Part shown: positions 15,917 to 24,950 of the stretch, in pieces
Position numbering within the stretch: the first letter of the stretch is position 1
How the letters are laid out: each line of letters starts with the position of its first letter
IMG/VR virus record: IMGVR_UViG_3300030419_000468
Coordinates: 1-50,740 of that record
Source: a virus
DNA: 50,740 bases
Strand: one strand, 5' to 3'
Position numbers and translations under genes: made by a program
Notes under the pieces: model-generated
Database searches by the model: none
Seen by the model: the letters and a program-made list of their open reading frames with translations, nothing else
What the model was told of the DNA's origin: nothing

Positions 15917-16260
15917 TGTTCTTCCTTTTCTTCTTCTGATTCCTCAGGTTCTATTTCTTCTACTTCAACTTCACCAGGCTCTTCAATAGCTTCTTGATCT
16001 GCTTCATAAGTCTCTTCTGATTCTTCTTGATCTGGTTCCTCTATATCAACAGGTTCTAAATCTAACTCAGGTTGGACCTCAACAGGTTCGGCATCTGGTA
16101 TGTCTTGACCAAACATATCATTTGATATTGCGTCTTTCATACCTTGGACTTGATCACCTATCTTATCAAGCAGGATGTCATTCATAACTTCACCTGCTGC
16201 ATTTGGTTTATCATCCATTGCCAAATCAACTATTTTTCTTGCTGTTGCATCATCTGCCAT
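15913..16260 (-). CDS. gp67: Acidic prohead core protein, gp67-like
   Basis: A 115-residue protein with a short helical head (KIVDLAMDDKPNAAGEVMNDILLDKIGDQVQGMKDAI) and a C-terminal half made almost wholly of Glu, Asp, Pro and Val. T4 gp67 (80 residues, very acidic) lies at the same place directly after portal gene 20 and is cleaved into the internal peptides of the mature head. Assignment rests on position, acidity and size. AGGAG precedes the ATG, and a late promoter lies 15 bases upstream. Confidence 0.75.
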   Translation of the reverse strand: MADDATARKIVDLAMDDKPNAAGEVMNDILLDKIGDQVQGMKDAISNDMFGQDIPDAEPVEVQPELDLEPVDIEEPDQEESEETYEADQEAIEEPGEVEVEEIEPEESEEEKEEQ

Positions 16261-16275
16261 AATATTCTCCTATTA

Positions 16276-16283
16276 TATTTATA
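16276..16283 (-). promoter_or_regulatory. Late promoter before gp67-like gene
   Basis: TATAAATA on the minus strand, within the 27-base gap after gp20, 15 bases before the ATG at 16260. The leader would be very short. Confidence 0.65.
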
Positions 16284-16287
16284 TATC

Positions 16288-17889
16288 TTACACCTGCTCC
16301 GGCGGTGCATCTGGGTATCCATTTCCTTGTTCAGGTGGTTGATCCCCCATTTCTGCACCATCTACAGGAGGTTGATCAGGCATTTGATCTAATTTTTCCT
16401 GTTCAGCTTCTGTATCTGCTTCCATTTCAGCGTGCATTTCTTCAATTTCTGCTTCAGTTTGTTTAAGAACATGAGTCTTAACCCAGTGGCTACTAAAGTA
16501 TTTACCTAAGTATGGATCCACGTCATTGACTGCACTTAACTTTTCTCTGAAGATTTCTAATTCTTTTAGTTCTGCAAAATGAGAATCAGTAACAAAATCG
16601 AATCTCATTTCTCTTCTTAACTTAGGCCAATCATCTGCTGTGATTACACCTGTTAATATTAATTGTTTCTCTAAAGCATGTTCAAAGATTCTAGCAAACT
16701 TTAATCTAATTCTAGCAATAAACTTTTGGAATTTAATTTCGTCTCTTGATATCTCTGAAGCTCTACCGATAGCAAATCCTGTTTCAGGTTCTAATCTTGA
16801 AACTGGAACATTCAATGCTCGGTATAGCTTTTTCTGGAAGTATAGGACATCATCCATCTCTCCCAGGTTTTGTCCAGCTGGAAGAGTAGTGATCTCAGTA
16901 CCCTTCCCGCCTTCTCTTCTTGGTAGCCAATAATCCTCTAACATGGTCATAAACTTTCGATCATCTCTAAGTTCGCCTGTTGTAGCATCATACACAAGTC
17001 TATTCTTGTGTTTGGCCATCATGTCTCTTAGGTATTGTTCAGCCTTTACCTTTGGTAGATTACCAACGTCAATGTAGAATATTCTCCTCTCTGGTGCTCT
17101 TGATATTCTATAAATGACTGTTGCATCTTCGAGTACTCTCAGTTGGTTTAAAGGTTTAATTGCTTTATGCAAGTGTGATAATACCATTTTATTATCTTCA
17201 CTCATTAAACCAGATGTGCAATGTAATATACTATCCTTAGCTATCTTTAAGCCTTGTGTAGTACCTTGAGCGGGATTGACAACTCCTGGCCCGCCTTTAA
17301 ATCCTTTTTCGTTATATAAGTAATACTCTTGTCGTGTCTGATGTAATTGAATCCTATTTGGCCCTTGTCCTTTATTTTTCTTTTTGACTTGCCTTACCTT
17401 TCGGATTTTTCTAGGATCGATATATCTGAGTTCTTGAATCCCGTTCATAGGATTGTCCTCATCTATAATTACATGATAGTATAATCTTCCGTCGATATAC
17501 CAATGTCTGAATATTTCGTATGACTGTCTTTCGAAGTCTAGCAGATCCTTTACATTCATAAACTGTTCGTGGATTTTATCCTTAATATTGTCTGCGACTT
17601 GTACTTGATCTAAGTCTAACTCTACCGTATGTGATTCCGGATCGTAAACAATCGATTCGTTCACTACATCATCAATAGCATTCTCGCACTCAGGCTGCAT
17701 GGACATATTTCTATACCTGGTGACGAGCTCACCTTCTGTTTTTGATGTGTGTTCAAGATCAACGTATTGACCGTAGACGCCGCCTTCCGCGACAACTACT
17801 GCACCGTCGTCTTGTGATTTAGGAACGAAAGAGCCCAGATCCTTGTCTGTCTCCTTTCGTTTGATTTCGAAACCGAATAATTCTGCCAT
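16288..17889 (-). CDS. gp20: Portal vertex protein gp20
   Basis: A 533-residue protein matching T4 gp20 (524): RYRNMSMQPECENAIDDVVNE near 58-78, the YHVIIDEDNPMNGIQELRYIDP block around 154-175, and RIFYIDVGNLPKVKAEQYL in the centre. It forms the twelve-subunit DNA-entry ring and docks the terminase and the neck. The C-terminus is Pro/Gln/Glu-rich (PDQPPVDGAEMGDQPPEQ). Its late promoter at 17905 overlaps a long hairpin. Order with gp19 upstream and prohead genes downstream matches T4. Confidence 0.96.
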   Translation of the reverse strand: MAELFGFEIKRKETDKDLGSFVPKSQDDGAVVVAEGGVYGQYVDLEHTSKTEGELVTRYRNMSMQPECENAIDDVVNESIVYDPESHTVELDLDQVQVADNIKDKIHEQFMNVKDLLDFERQSYEIFRHWYIDGRLYYHVIIDEDNPMNGIQELRYIDPRKIRKVRQVKKKNKGQGPNRIQLHQTRQEYYLYNEKGFKGGPGVVNPAQGTTQGLKIAKDSILHCTSGLMSEDNKMVLSHLHKAIKPLNQLRVLEDATVIYRISRAPERRIFYIDVGNLPKVKAEQYLRDMMAKHKNRLVYDATTGELRDDRKFMTMLEDYWLPRREGGKGTEITTLPAGQNLGEMDDVLYFQKKLYRALNVPVSRLEPETGFAIGRASEISRDEIKFQKFIARIRLKFARIFEHALEKQLILTGVITADDWPKLRREMRFDFVTDSHFAELKELEIFREKLSAVNDVDPYLGKYFSSHWVKTHVLKQTEAEIEEMHAEMEADTEAEQEKLDQMPDQPPVDGAEMGDQPPEQGNGYPDAPPEQV

Positions 17890-17904
17890 GCTTACCTCAT
17901 TATA

Positions 17905-17934
17905 TATTTATAGGGGATACTACTATCCCCTATA
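17905..17934 (-). promoter_or_regulatory. Late promoter overlapping an 11-bp hairpin before gp20
   Basis: TATAAATA on the minus strand (17905-17912), 16 bases before the gp20 start. Its upstream half is inside a perfect inverted repeat with 11-base arms (17909-17919 and 17924-17934, TATAGGGGATA) and a four-base loop. The GC core GGGGAT/ATCCCC makes it the most stable hairpin in the tail-gene region. Confidence 0.75.
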
Positions 17935-17942
17935 AAAGAAGT

Positions 17943-17966
17943 AAAGTCAACAACTAAGTTGACTTT
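17943..17966 (-). terminator. Hairpin after gp19 (possible terminator)
   Basis: Nine-base perfect inverted repeat AAAGTCAAC (17943-17951) and GTTGACTTT (17958-17966) with a six-base loop, five bases after the gp19 stop. On the minus strand it is followed by ACTTCTTTT, a weak T run. It may end or attenuate the gp18-gp19 message before the gp20 promoter. Confidence 0.5.
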
Positions 17967-17970
17967 ATTT

Positions 17971-18522
17971 CTAGTTTCCGCCTGCGTTGCCTGTAGAACC
18001 ACCAGATATTTCCCACCAGTCGTACTGGAAGGTCACCTGGAATTCTTGTAGTACGTCAGTAGCATTCCAATCTACTTCCATTTCAGTTATATTAACTGGG
18101 AAGATTCCGTTGAATGTATATTCACGGATTGGTACGCCTGTCTTACTAAACTGTGTGACCTGTGCACTAGACTTGTATGATAAGTCTGCTGCTGATCCAA
18201 ACCCTCTAATGTTGCCAAGGTGTGAATTAATTTGATTCATCCACTCTTCCATAGCGTTTCTAATTAGAAAGTCTTCGTCGTTAATTACTGTCACGTTCCA
18301 TTCAGCAAATGTTCTGTCGCCTGCTATTTTAACTTTTCTTCCGAAGTATGGTACTTCAATGAACCCTAAAGTTGAAGCTGGTACTTGTGAAGCTCTTATT
18401 AAGAAAGGGCTCTTTAAGTCTCCAGCACTGTTAGCTGGGTTAGTAATGTTTACTTGGAATAGAGTTGGTCTAGCACCACCGAGGGCTAACTGTGACCTAA
18501 TTTCATTAATGTTAAAAGCCAT
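17971..18522 (-). CDS. gp19: Tail tube protein gp19
   Basis: A 183-residue protein starting MAFNINEIRSQLALGGARPTLFQVNI, with FLIRASQVPASTLGFIEVPYFGRKVKIAGDRTFAEWNVTVINDEDF typical of T4-like gp19, and a C-terminal LQEFQVTFQYDWWEI strand. Length is close to T4 gp19 (163). It stacks in hexameric rings to form the inner tube through which DNA passes. It follows the sheath gene, as in T4. A short Gly/Ser tail closes the protein. Confidence 0.95.
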   Translation of the reverse strand: MAFNINEIRSQLALGGARPTLFQVNITNPANSAGDLKSPFLIRASQVPASTLGFIEVPYFGRKVKIAGDRTFAEWNVTVINDEDFLIRNAMEEWMNQINSHLGNIRGFGSAADLSYKSSAQVTQFSKTGVPIREYTFNGIFPVNITEMEVDWNATDVLQEFQVTFQYDWWEISGGSTGNAGGN

Positions 18523-18538
18523 TTTGTTCTCCTATTCC

Positions 18539-18546
18539 TATTTATT
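18539..18546 (-). promoter_or_regulatory. Degenerate late promoter before gp19
   Basis: AATAAATA on the minus strand, one base off the TATAAATA consensus, overlapping the gp18 stop and 17 bases before the gp19 start. Support is weak. Confidence 0.35.
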
Positions 18547-20473
18547 AAAACTGTCCAACAATTTCAGAGAATTCTACACCACTTCTGACTGCAACAAAGT
18601 TCAATTGAATGAAGTTGATGCTTCTTGATGGTTTAATGTAGATGTCTCCTACGAATTCATTTCTATCAATAACTTCTCCAGTATTGTTTGTTTCGTCACA
18701 AACTACTTTAAAGTCTTGAATACCTCTTCTTCCTTGGATGTCTCTCAAGAATGGTTCAACCAAGTTCTTGAATTGACTTCTAGTGAAGCTATCGTTAAAT
18801 TCAAACAATGTGAATTTAGCTGCTGTAGATATTGCTTTCTCTAGTACTATGAATAGTCTTCTTACATTCAATCTATCGAATGCGCTTGGTTTTCCAAGTA
18901 GTGTTTTATCACCAAACAAGATTGTACCTTGTCCTGGGAATGTAACTACTGGGTTTATATCATTTTGATATAAGATATCTCTATCAGCTTTCTTAGGATT
19001 GTAAGGAAGTTTAACTACGTTCTTAATAGCACCTCTGTTATATCCTGCTGGAGAGAACCATGCGTCTCTTAGTTCATCTGATCGAACTGCTAGTCCTGCA
19101 ATGTCTCCGTTTAATGGAACATATCTGTATACGTCGTTATATTTGTCGTATGCATATTTGTAACCAGAATCCAATATTGCGTATGAAGAGTTTGTTAAAG
19201 CATTTCTAAATGCTATAATTGCATCTCTTTCTCCGCCTATGTTATTAACAACATCTGCATATGCTGGTGAAGCAAATAGTACACAATCTTTTCTATCTTC
19301 ACAGATATTATCGATAATGTATTTTGCAACTCCTGAATCTGCTGTTCCACCTAATGCTTTACCTTGAAGGATTAAGCTGATGTCTACATCTTCTGCTGAC
19401 TTAAAGTAATCATAACCAGCTGAAATATCAGCTAATGTCATGCTTCCTTCTGCTGCAGAGTCGACACCTAATTTAAGTGAATCGTAAATTGCGTTGTCTG
19501 TTGTTAATGCTGAACTTGCTGCCGCTGTTGTATTAGCTGCAAGGCCATATGCATTCTTAGCCCAAATATAATTAGATTGATTCTTAATAACATCTAACCA
19601 GAAATTTGTTTCTCCTGATTCTGTTTTAGCATCTGTTGCTCTTGACAAGCCTTCGTATACTTCTAATATTTGTCCTTTAGTTCCTGTGATATCTCCATCT
19701 TCGTCTGATACGACTACATGGATTTCATCACCTGCACCACCTTTGTCGTCGACATAAGTGGATGTTCCTGGAGCTGCTCTTACTTGATCCCAGTACTTCC
19801 AGTATCTGCTGAAAGCAACTGTTGATAAATCAACTGCTCCTGTGTAGTTGTCTTTGAATGTCATTGTTGTGCTATTCGCAGCAGTGACCTCTAAGTAAGA
19901 AATTCCTACTGTAGAGTTTCCAAATTTAATTTTGTCTCCTACATTAACAAGAGAAGTACCACCTGATGTAGTTTCGTTCTGTGATGTAGTTGCAATGTTA
20001 TTACCAGCAGCAATGGTTAAAGTACCTGTTGATGCTTCAAGATAATCATTTGCTGATCTACATACTGAAACTTGTAAGCTGTTTCCAAGCGCACCTGGAT
20101 ATCTAGCTACAAAGTGATCATTACTTGTTAAAGAGACTGAATCTATGAAATCAGCGTTCTTAACTAATACTGCTGCCGAACTACCGTTAGAAACAGCGTT
20201 CTTGGCTGCAGAGCTAATTACTCTGTTGACATAGAGTTTATTACCGTATGCTAGAAAACTAGCAGCAGTAAAGAATGTTTCCGGGTTTAGATCCCCGTCG
20301 GGCTTATGAAAACGGTTGACCAATGTTTCCTCGCTGTCAACTAAGACACGCTCGTTAACAGGTCCCCATTTAAAAACCCCTGCTAAAGCGCCTTCTGTAG
20401 TAGAAACTGCTGGTACAACTGTACTCAGATCTATTTCTGATACATTAACGCCTGGACTGACCTGAAATGCCAT
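18545..20473 (-). CDS. gp18: Contractile tail sheath protein gp18
   Basis: Starts MAFQVSPGVNVSEIDLSTVVPAVSTTEGALAG, the classic T4-like gp18 opening, and ends with a C-terminal domain (DKTLLGKPSAFDRLNVRRLFIVLEKAISTAAKFTLFE, then FVGDIYIKPSRSINFIQLNFVAVRSG) that makes the sheath mesh. Length (642) matches T4 gp18 (659). It forms the contractile sheath around the gp19 tube. A late promoter lies 43 bases upstream. The gene sits between gp17 and gp19 as in T4. Confidence 0.97.
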   Translation of the reverse strand: MAFQVSPGVNVSEIDLSTVVPAVSTTEGALAGVFKWGPVNERVLVDSEETLVNRFHKPDGDLNPETFFTAASFLAYGNKLYVNRVISSAAKNAVSNGSSAAVLVKNADFIDSVSLTSNDHFVARYPGALGNSLQVSVCRSANDYLEASTGTLTIAAGNNIATTSQNETTSGGTSLVNVGDKIKFGNSTVGISYLEVTAANSTTMTFKDNYTGAVDLSTVAFSRYWKYWDQVRAAPGTSTYVDDKGGAGDEIHVVVSDEDGDITGTKGQILEVYEGLSRATDAKTESGETNFWLDVIKNQSNYIWAKNAYGLAANTTAAASSALTTDNAIYDSLKLGVDSAAEGSMTLADISAGYDYFKSAEDVDISLILQGKALGGTADSGVAKYIIDNICEDRKDCVLFASPAYADVVNNIGGERDAIIAFRNALTNSSYAILDSGYKYAYDKYNDVYRYVPLNGDIAGLAVRSDELRDAWFSPAGYNRGAIKNVVKLPYNPKKADRDILYQNDINPVVTFPGQGTILFGDKTLLGKPSAFDRLNVRRLFIVLEKAISTAAKFTLFEFNDSFTRSQFKNLVEPFLRDIQGRRGIQDFKVVCDETNNTGEVIDRNEFVGDIYIKPSRSINFIQLNFVAVRSGVEFSEIVGQF

Positions 20474-20515
20474 TTCAATTCTCCTTTTCTATTGGTAGAT
20501 TATAAAGCTCTGTTA

Positions 20516-20523
20516 TATTTATA
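20516..20523 (-). promoter_or_regulatory. Late promoter before gp18
   Basis: TATAAATA on the minus strand, 43 bases before the gp18 start, in the 60-base gap after gp17. Confidence 0.8.
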
Positions 20524-20533
20524 AAACTCGATA

Positions 20534-22207
20534 CTAGAAGAGTGACTTGTACTCGTCTATACCCTCATAGTCCCAGCCTTCAACAGCTACTCTTGTTCCA
20601 CCTTTAAATTCGTCATCTTCTTGCCATTCATCATTAGTATTACCATCATCTATTATTCCAAATGGTACTAATTGATCTTCCATGGCTTGTTGATTCAATT
20701 CGTATAAGTTCTTTCTTATATCTATGTCAGTTAGTTCTTTGAAATAATCTTGGTTAGTTAACCAAGCAAAAAATACTAAGCACATTGCTAAGTCATCATT
20801 CTGACCGGGCTCTGCTTCAAAGTTTGTTCCTCTTTTATTAGCAACAAATGTTGTTAATTCTGACAAGATATCAAAGTCGTTTATTATTATTCTATCATTC
20901 TCTACAATAGTCTTTAACATAGAACATCCTATTCTTTTCATTGCAGGTGTTGTTCTAATACCTAATTGACTATCGCCTCCACCGAATCCACCACCAACAA
21001 TCTGACCAGCACGACCTTTCCACTGTGCAGATATTATAGATTCATATTCCATATCGTGATGTAATATGTCAGCTACTTGTTGACCTATATCATTTATTTC
21101 TATTAATACATGAGCATTATTATATGCTCTTGCTGCATTGTATATTGCTTTAGGATATAATACTGGTGCAATTGTATTACTTCTATATGTTGCAACTACC
21201 TTATAAGGTACTTCTGTTACATCTATAACTGTAAACGCACTGTAATCATTTCCTACACCTCTACTTGTATCTGCTGTTATTGTATAGATATGTTCGGGTG
21301 TTGGCTTTTCAAATATTTTTAAATTTTCGTTTTCTTCATCTGGATTCTTAAATACTAAATTTCTTAGCTTATGTGGATCAATCAATGTACTTGATGATCC
21401 TAAGAATTCACATTCAAACTCAACTGCAAATTGTTTCTCTGAAGTGTTTCTTATAGTTTGTGCTTTCCATTCTTCATCTCTTCCTGGAACGTCCCACCAG
21501 TTAACACTTACTGTTGCATAATCATTATATCCTTTCTCTGCATCATGCCATAGTTTATAAAACATATTCATACCATTTGGTGTAGATGTAATCAATACTC
21601 TTGATGATCTACCAGATGATATTGTAGGATATACAGAGTTAAAAAATTCTTCTTGTACTGTTGATGGAACGAATGCAAACTCATCTAAGTATACTAAGTT
21701 AATAGACATACCCCTGATTGCAGATGCTGATGTAGATGATGCAAATATTTTAGATCCATTCTCTAAAACAATATTACCTTTGTTCCATTCTACTATACCT
21801 TGTTGTAAAAACCAAGGTAAGTTTTCATATGCTAATTGTAATCTTCCTAAGATTTCTCTAGCTGTTGCTGATTTGTTAGCAAGGATTGCTATATTAAAGT
21901 CTGGATTAAATAAAGCATAGTGTAGCATTATTGCTACCATTGTTGTTGTCTTACCAGTCTGCCTAGGCATCTTACAGATAACAAATCTGTTATCATTGAC
22001 TTCATGCATTATCTGTTTTTGATAATCATAAGGCACATATGGCATTAAACCTTCATCAATATTAATAATCTTTAAATACTTTTCGCAAAAGTATATGATA
22101 TCCTTACTACACTTAACAACCTCTTGGATTTCTTCTTTTGAGAAATCGATTGTTATGTTAGCTTTTTTTAGCTTAGGGTTTCCTAAGTAGTGATTAACTG
22201 TCGACAT
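20534..22207 (-). CDS. gp17: Terminase large subunit gp17
   Basis: ATPase motifs are PRQTGKTT (81-88, Walker A) and LVYLDEFAF (171-179, Walker B), followed by LITSTPNG (206-212, coupling motif). The C-terminal nuclease starts with YTITADTSRG, giving the metal-binding D313, and later has an LIEINDIGQQVADIL block and a DDLAMCL aspartate pair. Length (557) is near T4 gp17 (610). It pumps DNA into the prohead and cuts headful lengths. It overlaps gp16 by 14 bases. Confidence 0.97.
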   Translation of the reverse strand: MSTVNHYLGNPKLKKANITIDFSKEEIQEVVKCSKDIIYFCEKYLKIINIDEGLMPYVPYDYQKQIMHEVNDNRFVICKMPRQTGKTTTMVAIMLHYALFNPDFNIAILANKSATAREILGRLQLAYENLPWFLQQGIVEWNKGNIVLENGSKIFASSTSASAIRGMSINLVYLDEFAFVPSTVQEEFFNSVYPTISSGRSSRVLITSTPNGMNMFYKLWHDAEKGYNDYATVSVNWWDVPGRDEEWKAQTIRNTSEKQFAVEFECEFLGSSSTLIDPHKLRNLVFKNPDEENENLKIFEKPTPEHIYTITADTSRGVGNDYSAFTVIDVTEVPYKVVATYRSNTIAPVLYPKAIYNAARAYNNAHVLIEINDIGQQVADILHHDMEYESIISAQWKGRAGQIVGGGFGGGDSQLGIRTTPAMKRIGCSMLKTIVENDRIIINDFDILSELTTFVANKRGTNFEAEPGQNDDLAMCLVFFAWLTNQDYFKELTDIDIRKNLYELNQQAMEDQLVPFGIIDDGNTNDEWQEDDEFKGGTRVAVEGWDYEGIDEYKSLF

Positions 22208-22628
22208 TCTTTTTCTTTTTAATTGGTTTTACTTTTCTTGCTCCACCATCTAATAAATCAGTAAGTTCTTTTGTAGATCCTATGAATAAATTATTTTCTA
22301 CTTTCTTTGGTTTATGTGCTTCTGGATCCATGTCTTTCATTTTCTTTTGAATATCTAATAAGTCTTTATTAGCACCAGATAATGTTCTTACTAAATCTGC
22401 TACTACTTCAAAAGATCGTGGGTGTTGTGATTGGTTAGCTAAATCTACTATACCGTTCAATGCATCAGTTCCTCTTTCAATTATATTATACAAATTCTCT
22501 CTTGCATATTGAAAGTCGTTTTCTAGTTTTTCGTCTTGTGCTGGTTCTGCTTTTACTATCTCTCCAGTTTTAGGTTCTAGTGGAGTTAAGTCTAAAGTTT
22601 CAGCTATTTTGTCATTATGTTCCGCCAT
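22194..22628 (-). CDS. gp16: Terminase small subunit gp16
   Basis: From the ATG at 22628 (MAEHNDKIAETLDLTPLEP) the protein is 144 residues. The central helical block DFQYARENLYNIIERGTDALNGIVDLANQSQHPRSFEVVADLVRTL is typical of T4-like gp16 (164 in T4), which regulates the terminase and recognises DNA for packaging. An extension to a TTG at 22643 exists, but GAGG lies nine bases before the ATG. The gene overlaps gp15 and gp17. A late promoter within gp15 lies 46 bases upstream. Confidence 0.92.
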   Translation of the reverse strand: MAEHNDKIAETLDLTPLEPKTGEIVKAEPAQDEKLENDFQYARENLYNIIERGTDALNGIVDLANQSQHPRSFEVVADLVRTLSGANKDLLDIQKKMKDMDPEAHKPKKVENNLFIGSTKELTDLLDGGARKVKPIKKKKNVDS

Positions 22629-23448
22629 CAAAGTAATCCTCAAAATCTATGATATATCCAAAGTTGTCAGTACTATTTATACTATTTGCAGAAATAGATG
22701 CTGCAGCATTCGTTGTTGGACTACCATTCGCAAGTAATCCTGGTTTGACCTTAACTCCAGTAGAACGCGTATTTGAGTACGCTCCATTTGCATGTTGACC
22801 GAATACTCCAACATTTGCAGTTCTAATTGCTGCAGTCTCTTTTATAGGTCCAAACAGGTATCCTTTCATTCTAAAACCTAGATTCCATATCAAAGCTCTT
22901 CTAGTTTCAAAATCTCCTTCATACGTATCTTGTGATGATAGAGATTCTAATACTATTGGTACATCAACTTTTATTCCCATGTCTGGTACTAAATCAATTG
23001 TTGCTGTAAACTCTGGTGTGAAGAAAGGTATTATTTGTTCTAATATTTGTGTAGCATCTTCTGCATATCTTGTATAGATATTAAGATCAAAAGATATGTC
23101 ATATGGTACTGGTTGGAATGTATGTTTTATTTTACCACCAGTAGCTGCATTGCCTGCATCTTTCTTCCATTTGTTCATTGTGTTTAACTTCCTAGCTGGA
23201 TCATACATTAGTGTTGTCATCTCAAAAGAGATCCTAGGAAGTAATACTGCTTGTTGTTCTGTTAAGTTTGGATTCTGTTCTAATCTTGCTGTGACCTTTT
23301 CTCTAGGTGCATAAGTTAATGGACACTTAATAGTTTGTATAACATTGTCATTACTATTACGTCTCTGTATATGAATATCATTAAACAGTGTACCAAATAA
23401 AATGATATACTTTCTTAATGATGTATGATAAAACTTATGACCGAACAT
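22615..23448 (-). CDS. gp15: Tail sheath stabiliser / tail completion protein gp15
   Basis: Starts MFGHKFYHTSLRKYIILFGTLFNDIHIQRR, very like the T4 gp15 N-terminus, and continues with PRISFEMTTLMYDPARKLNTMNKW. Length (277) equals T4 gp15 (272). It caps the sheath and joins the tail to the neck. The last 60 residues are Asn/Ser/Gly-rich and look flexible. The start abuts gp14 (one shared base) and it overlaps gp16 by 14 bases; order 13-14-15-16-17 is as in T4. Confidence 0.95.
   Translation of the reverse strand: MFGHKFYHTSLRKYIILFGTLFNDIHIQRRNSNDNVIQTIKCPLTYAPREKVTARLEQNPNLTEQQAVLLPRISFEMTTLMYDPARKLNTMNKWKKDAGNAATGGKIKHTFQPVPYDISFDLNIYTRYAEDATQILEQIIPFFTPEFTATIDLVPDMGIKVDVPIVLESLSSQDTYEGDFETRRALIWNLGFRMKGYLFGPIKETAAIRTANVGVFGQHANGAYSNTRSTGVKVKPGLLANGSPTTNAAASISANSINSTDNFGYIIDFEDYFDGGT
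22674..22681 (-). promoter_or_regulatory. Internal late promoter for gp16-gp17
   Basis: TATAAATA on the minus strand inside the 3' end of gp15, 46 bases before the gp16 start. The distance matches the other late promoters here (38-51). Confidence 0.6.
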
Positions 23449-24197
23449 TAGAAGTTCCCACCTTCACTAAATGGATCTGCGTCACTAAAGTCAATAAAGT
23501 TATCTGCTTGACCTTCAATGTATGTTGATTCTTCATCTGTCACGTCATCTATATCTTGTTCAGTGTATCCACTTAATAATATTCTTGTTCCATCTTCCAA
23601 ATGTATTGGTAGTGCTGGATCACCAGTTTCCATAACAAACTGAGAGTTCATGTATATGTCTGTTGATCTTCTTGTTTCGAGTTTATCTATTTCATATAGA
23701 CCAGTGTTAAATCTTTCACCACTATACTCGAACATATCTAGTCTTAGTTCGTAGAATTGTAATGCACCCATTTGATAGAATACTGGTTCGTGTTCTACAA
23801 AGTTAACACTGTATAACTTCTTGTTTAATGGGAAGTAAATTAAATCGCCTTCTCTTGGTCTTGCTATATTAGCTTTTGATTCATTACCAACTTCTTGTTC
23901 AAATGTCCATCTAGCAACAGACATTGTCATTGTATCTCTTTGCTCTACTCCAAACTTAGATAGGAAGTCTCCCTCACCACCGAATCCTTCAACATTGTTA
24001 ATATACATTGGTACTGTATAATGATCTGAGTATGTACCTAAATCACTTTCACCATAAAGGTTATCATAATCGTAATATGTTTTAGGTAAGTAATAGGCCT
24101 CAATACCATAGATGCCAATAGACTCTATGGTAAGGTCTTCTATTAGTTTTTGCTCTTGGCTGTTAGCAAAATTGTTAAAGAATACATTCTGAGCCAT
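23448..24197 (-). CDS. gp14: Neck protein gp14
   Basis: A 249-residue protein with the gp14 opening (NVFFNNFANSQEQKLIEDLTIESIGIYGIEAYYLPKT) and DFLSKFGVEQRDTMTMSVARWTFEQEV, then EGDLIYFPLNKKLYSVNFVEHEPVFYQMG. T4 gp14 is 256 residues. With gp13 it forms the neck that closes the filled head for tail attachment. It lies four bases after gp13 and shares a base with gp15. Confidence 0.94.
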   Translation of the reverse strand: MAQNVFFNNFANSQEQKLIEDLTIESIGIYGIEAYYLPKTYYDYDNLYGESDLGTYSDHYTVPMYINNVEGFGGEGDFLSKFGVEQRDTMTMSVARWTFEQEVGNESKANIARPREGDLIYFPLNKKLYSVNFVEHEPVFYQMGALQFYELRLDMFEYSGERFNTGLYEIDKLETRRSTDIYMNSQFVMETGDPALPIHLEDGTRILLSGYTEQDIDDVTDEESTYIEGQADNFIDFSDADPFSEGGNF

Positions 24198-24201
24198 TTT
24201 A

Positions 24202-24942
24202 TTATCCTACCATATCTTCTGGTGGGTATACGTATGCTGTTGCCATTTCTTCTTCAAGTTGTTGTCTTTCGGCAAACGCATCATCATATAACTTCTGCCC
24301 GTTAAATTGAACTCCTCCCGGTAATTGCATTCCTTCGAATTTGATTAAGTTTGATCCCCATTGTAATTTAATTAGACATGAAGCATATCTTAACAGCCAC
24401 CTGTCTTTCCAAACATCTGTATATGTGTCTGGATCTATAACTCTATATGCTTTAAAAACAATATAGTTTCCTGTGTCCATTCTATCCCAGTCCATATCAA
24501 TATAAGCTCTATTCATATGTCTGTTATATCTTAGTCTTTGTTTACCCACTAATATTTCTTCAATGAATCTAATGTTTTGGAAGTTCATATAGAATGGTAC
24601 TAATTCATATCTACTTAAATCATATAAATCATTCAACGCAATTTGATATCTAACATTAAATAAGTTGTTTGTGCTTGTTGCATCACCAACATCAAACATG
24701 TCTACAATACCAATTATATTTTCTGGTATGGTAATGTATCCATTATCTTTATCCGTAGCTGTGACTTGATGTTTATAATATGTCACTTCAAATGCATCAA
24801 AGTGATAATCAGCATAATAGTCTAATGCTTCATCAACCCTATCATCTACTTGGTCTTCATCTACATTGATCTCAATAACAGGCTTTCCTAACCTTCTAAG
24901 ACAATGTTCTTTGAATGTTGCTTTTGTTGTTGGTCTACTCAT
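24202..24942 (-). CDS. gp13: Neck protein gp13
   Basis: From the ATG at 24942 (MSRPTTKATFKEHCLRRLGKPVIEINVDEDQVDDRVDEALDYY) this 246-residue protein matches the conserved N-terminal half of T4 gp13 and the YRVIDPDTYTDVWKDRWLLRYASCLIKLQWG block. The frame extends to a TTG at 24963, but family starts and GGAG upstream favour the ATG. It is shorter than T4 gp13 (309), ending after the ERQQLEEEM helix. It forms the head-completion ring with gp14. Confidence 0.93.
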   Translation of the reverse strand: MSRPTTKATFKEHCLRRLGKPVIEINVDEDQVDDRVDEALDYYADYHFDAFEVTYYKHQVTATDKDNGYITIPENIIGIVDMFDVGDATSTNNLFNVRYQIALNDLYDLSRYELVPFYMNFQNIRFIEEILVGKQRLRYNRHMNRAYIDMDWDRMDTGNYIVFKAYRVIDPDTYTDVWKDRWLLRYASCLIKLQWGSNLIKFEGMQLPGGVQFNGQKLYDDAFAERQQLEEEMATAYVYPPEDMVG

Positions 24943-24950
24943 ATTATTAT

